A DNA stretch of 5,422 nucleotides from Pedococcus sp. (GTDB lineage Bacteria; Actinomycetota; Actinomycetes; Actinomycetales; Dermatophilaceae). How positions within the stretch are numbered: the stretch's first letter is position 1; every line of letters begins with the position of its first letter. The position numbers and the translations under genes were made by a program. Shown here one piece after another: positions 1 to 5,422 of this stretch. The stretch lies in contig JAICSZ010000168.1 of NCBI GenBank assembly GCA_025936615.1, forward strand, positions 1-5,422, given 5' to 3'. The notes below the pieces were generated by a model. That model made no database searches. It had not been told where the DNA came from and worked only from the letters and a program-made list of their open reading frames with translations.

Positions 1-1
1 C

Positions 2-655
2 GACCTGACGAAATACACGCTGAAGGCCGGCACGCACGGCTGCCTCGCGCTGAAGGGGACGCTGCACGATCCCTACACCGGCCACACCATCGCGTTCGTG
101 CGCGGTCCAGGTACCTCCAACGCGGTCCAGATCGACCACGTCGTGGCCCTCGGCGACGCCTGGCAGAAGGGTGCCCAGCGCTGGACCACCACGAAGCGCA
201 CGGCGTTCGCCAACGACCCGCTCAACCTGCTCGCCGTGGACGGTCCCACCAACCTGCGCAAGAGCGACGGAGACGCCGCGACCTGGCTGCCACCCCGCAA
301 GGCCGAGCGCTGCCCCTACGTCGCCCGGCAGGTCAGCGTGAAGCACAAGTACGGGCTGTCGGTCACCGAAGCCGAACGTGACGCCATGGCGCGAGTGCTC
401 CAGACCTGCCCCGGCCAGGGCCTCGTGAAGGCTGGTGCGATCCCGCTGGGAGGTGGCTCGGTCGCGACTGCGGCCCCGTCACCCGCGCCCAAGCAGAGCA
501 GCCCGGTGCCCCTGACCGGCGGCGGGACGGACCCGCGCTACGGCACCTGCCGTGAGGCCAACGCCCACGGCCTCGGCCCCTACCGGCAGGGGGTAGACCC
601 CGAGTACGACTGGTATCGCGACAGCGACCACGACGGGCTCGTCTGCGAACGCTGA
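2..655 (+). CDS. Secreted-type HNH (DUF1524/GmrSD-like) nuclease with C-terminal Excalibur domain, 5' partial
   Basis: The frame is open from the left edge, so the start and any signal peptide are missing; 217 residues are visible. Visible residues 20-140 match the DUF1524 HNH nuclease family: a DPYTG strand, then IDHVVALGDAW (44-54) with the likely catalytic His46, followed by the N...NLLAV...N..K segment (Asn71, Asn84, Lys87) and a WLPP motif (95-98). Residues about 144-177 form a Pro/Ser/Gly-rich linker. The C-terminus (178-217) is an Excalibur domain ending in D-S-D-H-D-G-L-V-C-E (207-216), a calcium-binding loop resembling an EF-hand, with Cys183 and Cys215 as a probable disulfide. Excalibur domains are known on extracellular nucleases and surface proteins of Gram-positive bacteria, so this is probably an exported nuclease that cuts DNA non-specifically. 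Activity and export are inferred. A GTG at 98 lies inside the domain and is not the start. Confidence 0.85.
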   Translation, partial: DLTKYTLKAGTHGCLALKGTLHDPYTGHTIAFVRGPGTSNAVQIDHVVALGDAWQKGAQRWTTTKRTAFANDPLNLLAVDGPTNLRKSDGDAATWLPPRKAERCPYVARQVSVKHKYGLSVTEAERDAMARVLQTCPGQGLVKAGAIPLGGGSVATAAPSPAPKQSSPVPLTGGGTDPRYGTCREANAHGLGPYRQGVDPEYDWYRDSDHDGLVCER

Positions 656-676
656 CCCCGAGCAGGGCCGATCAGA

Positions 677-1528
677 TCAGCCCGCAGCGACGCCGAACGT
701 CGCCAGCCAGTCCTGCACGACCGGGATGTCGATCCGCTGGAGGCCGTCGAGGTTGCGGCACACGCTCCCCAGCCCGTAGCTCGTCACGGTCACCTGGAAG
801 CCGCCGTGGAAGGCCGGGCCACCGGAGTCGCCGTAGCAGGTCCCCCCGGTCCCACGCGGGTCGCGGTCGTTGCCGTTGACCTGCAGGAGCTGCGCGTCGA
901 GCTTCTGGCCGGGCTGCTCCGCGAAGCGCCGGACGATGGGGTAGTCCTGCGGCGTCGGCTTGTTCGGCCCGGGGCCGGCCTGGCTGATCTCGGTGCCGTA
1001 CCCCACGGTGGTGAAGAACGTCGTGGACAGGACGTCGGGCGTGAACTGGTCGAGGTAGCCGCTGGGCGCGATGGTCGCCGGCTCGATGGTGACGGGGGAG
1101 TCGAGGACCACCACCCCCACGTCGTTCCAGTTCTTCTTGTCGGTGAAGTGCGAGTAGCCAGGGTGCGTGTGGGCCGTGCCCGAGAGGTACCCGGCGTCGG
1201 CGAGCTCGGCTGCGGTGTAGCCCGCGGCCGGGTCGGCGGCCCCCCCGAGGTCCGCGGGCGGGGCGGCGTCGACGAGCGTGTCGAACTTCACCGCGGTCTT
1301 GCCGACCGTGCCGTCCGTGCAGTGCGCAGCGGTGACCAGGACCGTCGGCGACACCAGGGTCGCGGTGCAACGGGACCTGCCAGCGCCGGTGTAGAACGCG
1401 ATCAGGGCGACGTTGGGGTGGCCGTCCCCGTCGAGCTCCCCACCCGTGATGGCAGAGGCGGCGACTGCCGTGCCGGCCGTGAGGAAGGTGGCGAGGCCAA
1501 AGGCCATCAGCGCGCGGCGCAACTTCAT
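677..1528 (-). CDS. Secreted trypsin-like (chymotrypsin-fold, S1A) serine protease
   Basis: A 283-residue protein with a Sec-type signal peptide (basic MKLRR, hydrophobic core, ASA at 24-26) and a complete catalytic triad: His69 in TAAHC, Asp136 in the NDVGVVVLD stretch and Ser235 in GDSGGP. Cys54/Cys70 and Cys231/Cys257 fit the two conserved disulfides around the active-site His and the S1 pocket. The residue six before the catalytic Ser (position 189 in chymotrypsin numbering) is Gly229, not Asp, so cleavage after Arg/Lys is not expected. The mature protein would begin ITGG directly after the signal peptide, with no propeptide. The His-Asp spacing of 67 residues is longer than in chymotrypsin because of an Ala/Asp/Gly-rich insertion around 85-118. 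The ATG at 1528 is supported by AGGAGAAGG five bases upstream. The gene stands alone, convergent with the nuclease. Physiological substrate unknown. Confidence 0.93.
   Translation of the reverse strand: MKLRRALMAFGLATFLTAGTAVAASAITGGELDGDGHPNVALIAFYTGAGRSRCTATLVSPTVLVTAAHCTDGTVGKTAVKFDTLVDAAPPADLGGAADPAAGYTAAELADAGYLSGTAHTHPGYSHFTDKKNWNDVGVVVLDSPVTIEPATIAPSGYLDQFTPDVLSTTFFTTVGYGTEISQAGPGPNKPTPQDYPIVRRFAEQPGQKLDAQLLQVNGNDRDPRGTGGTCYGDSGGPAFHGGFQVTVTSYGLGSVCRNLDGLQRIDIPVVQDWLATFGVAAG
1451..1528 (-). other. Signal-peptide coding segment of the protease
   Basis: The first 26 codons encode a basic n-region (Lys2, Arg4, Arg5), a hydrophobic core rich in Ala, Leu, Phe and Thr, and an A-S-A signal peptidase I motif. 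Cleavage after Ala26 would leave Ile27-Thr-Gly-Gly as the N-terminus, equivalent to Ile16-Val-Gly-Gly of activated chymotrypsin. Alternative cleavage after Ala24 (VAA) would leave two extra residues. Position chosen by eye, not by a predictor. Confidence 0.75.
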
Positions 1529-1533
1529 GGGGG

Positions 1534-1542
1534 ACCTTCTCC
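1534..1542 (-). promoter_or_regulatory. Ribosome binding site of the protease gene
   Basis: The minus strand reads AGGAGAAGG, five bases before the ATG at 1528. This fixes the protease start and argues against the longer open frame that begins near 1586 in another reading frame. Confidence 0.75.
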
Positions 1543-1638
1543 TGTTCGCGGGAACGCCACACCGGGGGCGGCGTAATGGCAGTCAACTGGCAGCCGGGCC
1601 GGGTGTCCAGCCACCCACGCCGCAGCCGGGGCGCCGGT

Positions 1639-2361
1639 TCAGACCTGCGTGCCGACCGCCAGGCCGATCGCGTAGGTCACGATCATCGCCGCCACGCCGC
1701 CGATGACGTTGCGCGCCACTGCGCGTGGGCGTGGTGCGTCTCCGAGGGCGGCGCTCGTCCACCCCGTGACGACGAGGGCAACGACGACCGCGGCCGCGGT
1801 CACGGGGATCCGGGATGTCACCGGGACGAGCAGCACCGCAGCCAGTGGGAGCAGCGCGCCGAGGGTGAACGCGATCATCGACGCCCATGCGGCGTGCCAG
1901 GGGTTGGTCAGGTCGTGGGGGTCGATGCCGAGCTCGGCCTCCGCGTGCGCGCCGAGCGCGTCGTGCTCGGTGAGCTGGTGGGCGACCTGCGCCGCCAGGG
2001 CGCGGCTCAGTCCCTTGCCCTCGTAGATCTGGGTGAGCTCCTCCAGCTCCTCCTCGGGCATCTCGTGCAGCTCCTGGCGCTCCTTGGAAAGCAGGGCCTG
2101 CTCGGTGTCGCGCTGGGTGCTCACGGACACGTACTCCCCGGCAGCCATGCTCATCGCGCCGGCAGCGAGCCCGGCGATGCCGGCAGTGGCGATCGCGCCG
2201 CGGTCGGTGGTCGCGGCGGCGACACCGATGACGATCCCCGCCGTGGAGACGATGCCGTCGTTGGCGCCGAGGACGCCGGCCCGGAGCCAGTTGAGCCGCG
2301 CACCGATGCCTGCGCCGTGCACCTCACCGGCGTGCGGCGCCACCGTGGCCTCCTCGGTCAC
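1639..2361 (-). CDS. VIT1/CCC1 (DUF125) family iron/manganese transporter
   Basis: A 240-residue membrane protein starting at a GTG that overlaps the upstream stop codon (GTGA). The segment LRAGVLGANDGIVSTAG (26-42) is the hallmark first helix of the VIT/CCC1 family, with Asp35 at the position used in metal transport in plant VIT1. Helix 2 (about 57-80) contains MSMAAGEY (70-77). It is followed by a charged cytosolic region (82-150) of Glu-rich helices (Glu94, 97, 100, 103-105, 107, 108, 114) that in VIT1 binds metal. Three more hydrophobic helices lie at about 156-180, 185-205 and 215-238, giving five in all. Eukaryotic members move Fe2+ or Mn2+ into vacuoles by proton exchange; bacterial members are thought to export these ions, so metal detoxification is the likely role. 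Which metal is used cannot be read from the sequence. The same frame continues upstream to 2700, but there it only overlaps the dehydratase gene. Confidence 0.92.
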   Translation of the reverse strand: MTEEATVAPHAGEVHGAGIGARLNWLRAGVLGANDGIVSTAGIVIGVAAATTDRGAIATAGIAGLAAGAMSMAAGEYVSVSTQRDTEQALLSKERQELHEMPEEELEELTQIYEGKGLSRALAAQVAHQLTEHDALGAHAEAELGIDPHDLTNPWHAAWASMIAFTLGALLPLAAVLLVPVTSRIPVTAAAVVVALVVTGWTSAALGDAPRPRAVARNVIGGVAAMIVTYAIGLAVGTQV

Positions 2362-2663
2362 TTGGCCGTGGCCGCGAGGCGCGCCGCCGCCTGCGAGATG
2401 CGGTGGGCCAGCTCGACATCCAGCTGGGTCAGCCCACCCTCGGAGTGGGTCGACAGGGTCCACCGGGTCGTGGTCCACCGGATGTCGATGTCTGGGTGGT
2501 GCCCCATCTCCTCGGCCTCGACCGCGACCTCGTCGACCAGCCGGATCGCGCTCGGGAAGTCGGGGGCCTCGAACTCGGCTCGCAGCTGCGCACCCTCGCG
2601 CGTCCAGTCGGGGAGGTCGGCGACCTGCCGCTGGATCTCCTCTTCGGTCAACAGTCGTGGCAT
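2358..2663 (-). CDS. phhB: Pterin-4a-carbinolamine dehydratase (PCD/DCoH family)
   Basis: A 101-residue protein of normal family length. It has the family motif EEMGHHPDIDIRW (51-63) with His55-His56-Pro57, and a third His (His73) exactly 17 residues after the second, matching the spacing of the three catalytic histidines His61/His62/His79 of mammalian PCD. The HSEGGLTQLDVELA segment (73-86) is also typical. The enzyme dehydrates 4a-hydroxytetrahydrobiopterin, helping recycle the pterin cofactor of aromatic amino acid hydroxylases; in bacteria lacking such a hydroxylase the family may work with pterins of folate or molybdenum cofactor metabolism. No hydroxylase gene is visible here. The ATG at 2663 is preceded by only a weak GGGAG ten bases upstream. 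It is the first gene of a two-gene operon with the VIT-like transporter, overlapping it by four bases, and is preceded by an iron-box-like half-site array. The symbol follows family usage. Confidence 0.92.
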   Translation of the reverse strand: MPRLLTEEEIQRQVADLPDWTREGAQLRAEFEAPDFPSAIRLVDEVAVEAEEMGHHPDIDIRWTTTRWTLSTHSEGGLTQLDVELAHRISQAAARLAATAK

Positions 2664-2696
2664 GAGCCCCAGTCTCCCAGCCTGTGGTTCGGCGTG

Positions 2697-2724
2697 TCAC
2701 CGTAGGTGACCCTCACCTGAGGTG
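2697..2724. promoter_or_regulatory. Four alternating TCACC/GGTGA half-sites; DtxR/IdeR-like iron-box candidate
   Basis: Half-sites begin at exactly 8-nt intervals: TCACC 2697, GGTGA 2705, TCACC 2713, GGTG 2721. Neighbouring pairs make three interlocking palindromes centred at 2703, 2711 and 2719. The middle one, GTAGGTGACCCTCACCTGA (2702-2720), matches the DtxR/IdeR box TTAGGTTAGSCTAACCTAA at 14 of 19 positions as recalled, and the Streptomyces DmdR version, which has CTCACCT on its right side, about equally well. The array lies 34-61 nt upstream of the dehydratase ATG and covers a TACGGT sequence (minus strand, 2699-2704) that could be a -10 element. It is therefore placed to control the dehydratase-VIT operon. 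The regulator's identity is inferred; a MntR-type or unrelated dimeric repressor could also use it. Confidence 0.5.
2699..2704 (-). promoter_or_regulatory. Possible -10 element of the dehydratase-VIT operon
   Basis: On the minus strand this reads TACGGT, fitting the loose actinobacterial TAnnnT pattern. It would start transcription near 2692 with a leader of about 28 nt. There is no recognisable -35 hexamer 17 nt upstream (GGGCAC). It lies inside the half-site array, so binding there could block or, with a factor, recruit RNA polymerase. Weak evidence by sequence alone. Confidence 0.25.
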
Positions 2725-2734
2725 CCCGAGACCG

Positions 2735-2773
2735 CGGTATGCCGCGTGCGCACGGTGCGCACGCGGCATACCG
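2735..2773. terminator. Perfect 19-nt-arm palindrome, likely terminator of the peptide-transport operon
   Basis: The left arm CGGTATGCCGCGTGCGCAC (2735-2753) is exactly reverse-complementary to 2755-2773, with one G at the centre (2754). As RNA it would fold into an 18-bp stem with a three-base loop. It starts 16 nt past the stop codon of the DppF-like gene. No U-tract follows on the minus strand, which is common among actinobacterial hairpin terminators. It separates the peptide importer operon from the dehydratase-VIT operon. It could instead be a cruciform or a protein-binding site. Confidence 0.7.
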
Positions 2774-2789
2774 AATGCCTGTGGTTGGC

Positions 2790-3910
<1,121 letters not shown>

Positions 3911-3914
<4 letters not shown>

Positions 3915-4930
3915 CGCGGCACCTCCACGGGGTTGTGGCACCGCAGCGCGCGGTCGCCCTCGTCGACGAGCTCGGGCATGACCTCGCGGCACCTCTCGAT
4001 CGGCTGCGAGCACCGGGGTGCGAACGCGCAGGCGTGGTCCCACGGCAGGTTGTCGCTCACCGAGCCCGGGATCGGGTGGAGCTTCTCGCCGCGCGGGGCG
4101 TCGAGCCGCGGGATCGACCCGAGCAGCCCATGGGTGTAGGGGTGGCGCGGTGCCGCGAACAGCGGGTGGCGCTCTCCGCGCTCGACGATCTTGCCGCCGT
4201 AGAGCACGTTGACCCGGTCGCACAGCCCGGCCACGACGCCGAGGTCGTGGGTGATCATGATCAGCGCGGTGCCGGTGTCCTCGACGAGCTCCTTGAGCAG
4301 GGCGAGGATCTGGGCCTGGATGGTCACGTCGAGCGCGGTCGTCGGCTCGTCGGCGATGAGCAGCCGCGGCTGGCAGGCCAGCGCCATGGCGATGAGCGCG
4401 CGCTGGCGCATTCCACCGGACAGCTGGTGGGGGTAGTCCTTGAGTCGCCGGTTGGGATCCGGGATGCCCACCTTGTCGAGCATGTCGCGGGCGATGGGCG
4501 TCGCGGCCTTGCGGGACAGGCTGCGGTGGCGCTCGAGGACCTCGCTGACCTGGATGCCGATCGGGACCACGGGGTTCAGTGAGGAAAGCGGGTCCTGGAA
4601 GATCATGCCGAGGTCGCGACCGCGGCGGTCCCGCATGCGCTCGGGGCTCTCCTCGAGCAGGTTCGTCCCCTGGAAGTCCACCTCACCCGTGACCTTGACC
4701 CCGCGCCGGGGCAGCAGCCTCATGATGGCCAAGGAGGTCACGGACTTGCCGCACCCGGACTCACCGACCAACCCGACGGTCTCTCCGGGGCGGACGTCGA
4801 AGCTGACGCCGTCTACCGCGACGAACGGCTCCTCCCCGGAACGCTGGAAGGTGACCGTCAGGTCGCGCACGGTCAGCAGCCCCTCCCCTGAGCGGCCGCG
4901 GGGCTGGACGTTCTCGAGGGTCTCGGTCAT
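3911..4930 (-). CDS. dppD: Dipeptide/oligopeptide ABC transporter ATP-binding protein, DppD/OppD type
   Basis: A 339-residue ATPase that pairs with the DppF-like subunit to power peptide import. Walker A is GESGCGKS (56-63), Q-loop IFQDP with Gln112, signature LSGGMRQR (170-177), Walker B LLIADEP (190-196, Glu195), D-loop TALD (198-201) and switch His228. The LSGGMRQR form is typical of the D subunit. The C-terminal peptide-transporter domain begins [12 protein letters not shown] (263-274) and ends with Cys301, Cys307, Cys314 and Cys331, a candidate iron-sulfur site. The ATG at 4930 was chosen because GGGGAG lies seven bases upstream. In-frame starts at 4990 (ATG) and 4996 (TTG) would add about 20 residues but lack a nearby ribosome binding site. 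The gene follows the permease after an 84-nt gap and overlaps the next gene by four bases. Residues 1-18 are variable linker-like sequence. Confidence 0.95.
3921..3926 (-). promoter_or_regulatory. Ribosome binding site of the DppF-like gene
   Basis: The minus strand reads GGAGGT, six bases before the GTG at 3914 and inside the last codons of the DppD-like gene. It sets the start at the GTGA overlap and rules against the longer open frame reaching 4223. Confidence 0.8.
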
Positions 4931-4937
4931 GCGACGA

Positions 4938-4943
4938 CTCCCC
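4938..4943 (-). promoter_or_regulatory. Ribosome binding site of the DppD-like gene
   Basis: The minus strand reads GGGGAG seven bases before the ATG at 4930. It favours this start over the in-frame ATG at 4990 and TTG at 4996. Confidence 0.65.
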
Positions 4944-5014
4944 AAGGACACGAGCGACGAAGGAGCAAGGCCCGCAGGGGTGAGGAGCATGGCCAAAGTG
5001 ATCGGGTCAACGTG

Positions 5015-5422
5015 CTACCTCCGGGTCTTGGGGTCGAGGGCCTCGCGCAGCGACTCGCCCATCAGGGTGAAGCCGAGCGCGACGACGATGATGCACATCG
5101 CTGGGTAGACCGCGAGGTGCGGGTAGTCCTCGATGTACTGCTGTGCCGTACCCAGCATCTGGCCCCACTCCGGTTGGTTGTCGTCGGGATTGCCGAACCC
5201 GAGGAAGGACAGGCCGGCCGCGTCGATGATCGCGGTGGCAAGGACCAGCGTCGCCTGCACGATGACCGGGCCGAGCGAGTTGGGCAGCATGTGGCGGAAC
5301 ACGATGGGGGACGGCTTGACCCCGAGCGCACGGGCGGCCAGGACGTGGTCGCTCGAGCGCTGGGCGAGCATCGAGCCGCGCAGCAGGCGGGCGAAGATCG
5401 GGATCTCGACGACCGCGATGGC
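5015..5422 (-). CDS. dppC: Dipeptide/oligopeptide ABC transporter permease, DppC/OppC type, 5' partial
   Basis: The gene enters from the right edge in frame; 135 C-terminal residues are visible, while the family is usually around 300. The EAA loop that contacts the ATPases is present at visible residues 25-48 (DHVLAARALG, then HMLPNSLGP). It is followed by a membrane segment ending in AAGLSFLGFG (68-77), the NQPEWGQML motif (82-90) characteristic of DppC/OppC permeases, and a last membrane helix at about 103-122. The C-terminus is GESLREALDPKTRR, a standard DppC ending. The protein forms half of the membrane channel. The second permease (DppB type) and the solute-binding protein would be expected upstream, beyond the window. 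The ATG at 5371 is internal to the loop and is not the start. Confidence 0.95.
   Translation of the reverse strand, partial: AIAVVEIPIFARLLRGSMLAQRSSDHVLAARALGVKPSPIVFRHMLPNSLGPVIVQATLVLATAIIDAAGLSFLGFGNPDDNQPEWGQMLGTAQQYIEDYPHLAVYPAMCIIVVALGFTLMGESLREALDPKTRR

Noticed and set aside
650..689. CGCTG/CAGCG pairing across the convergent nuclease-protease junction
   Set aside because: Only five pairs around a 30-nt loop that spans coding sequence; not convincing as a shared terminator.
806..1576. Open frame on the + strand opposite the protease
   Set aside because: It lies opposite a protease gene with full triad and signal peptide; its product is Arg/Gly/Val-rich without motifs.
672..1586. Minus-strand open frame overlapping the protease in another phase
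   Set aside because: Its product is Arg/Pro/Gly-rich, and the overlapping frame encodes the complete protease with a good ribosome binding site.
1581..1586. TTGACT on the minus strand as a -35 element for the protease
   Set aside because: No acceptable -10 sequence lies 16-18 nt downstream (GGTGTG or GTGTGG), so a promoter could not be supported.
1601..1616. GGGTG/CACCC stem with a six-base loop after the VIT-like gene, as a terminator
   Set aside because: Only five base pairs, no U-tract, and such stems are frequent by chance at this GC content.
2362..2700. Upstream extension of the VIT-like frame
   Set aside because: This part only shadows the dehydratase gene in another frame, is Arg/Pro-rich, and is not part of the VIT fold.
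3915..4223. Upstream extension of the DppF-like frame
   Set aside because: It lies inside the DppD-like coding region in another phase; the GTG at 3914 has a strong GGAGGT and starts the conserved protein.

Overview
The window is a GC-rich stretch with dense, short-spaced genes, frequent GTG starts and GTGA start/stop overlaps. Together with a VIT/CCC1-family protein, an HNH (DUF1524)-Excalibur nuclease and a secreted chymotrypsin-like protease, this points to an actinobacterium. The sequence alone does not settle the genus. No RNA genes, CRISPR arrays, insertion sequences or phage genes were seen, and the content looks chromosomal.

Layout, left to right. (1) Positions 2-655 (+): the 3' part of a secreted-type HNH/DUF1524 nuclease ending in an Excalibur calcium-binding motif. 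(2) 677-1528 (-): a secreted chymotrypsin-fold serine protease, convergent with the nuclease and only 21 nt from it. (3) 1639-2663 (-): a two-gene unit in which a pterin-4a-carbinolamine dehydratase gene overlaps a VIT/CCC1-family iron/manganese transporter gene by four bases (GTGA). (4) 2664-2789: a 126-nt intergenic region with two notable elements. One is a perfect palindrome with 19-nt arms, the likely terminator of the peptide-transport operon. The other is an 8-nt-periodic array of alternating TCACC/GGTGA half-sites whose centre resembles a DtxR/IdeR/DmdR iron box. (5) 2790-5422 (-): the end of a dipeptide/oligopeptide ABC importer operon, with a DppC-like permease (5' part beyond the right edge), a DppD-like ATPase and a DppF-like ATPase. 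The last two overlap by GTGA.

How the genes may work together. DppC, DppD and DppF are the inner-membrane permease and paired ATPases of one peptide importer; the binding protein and second permease should lie beyond the right edge. The transporter ATPases both carry the C-terminal four-cysteine domain that in mycobacterial OppD holds an iron-sulfur cluster. The VIT-like protein would remove or sequester Fe2+/Mn2+, and the iron-box-like array in front of its operon suggests metal-dependent control. The secreted protease and nuclease could supply peptides and nucleotides from outside the cell, but that link is only inferred from proximity.

The most interesting observations are the half-site array upstream of the dehydratase-VIT operon, the tight coupling of those two genes, and a protease whose predicted signal-peptide cleavage directly exposes the mature Ile-Thr-Gly-Gly N-terminus, with no propeptide.
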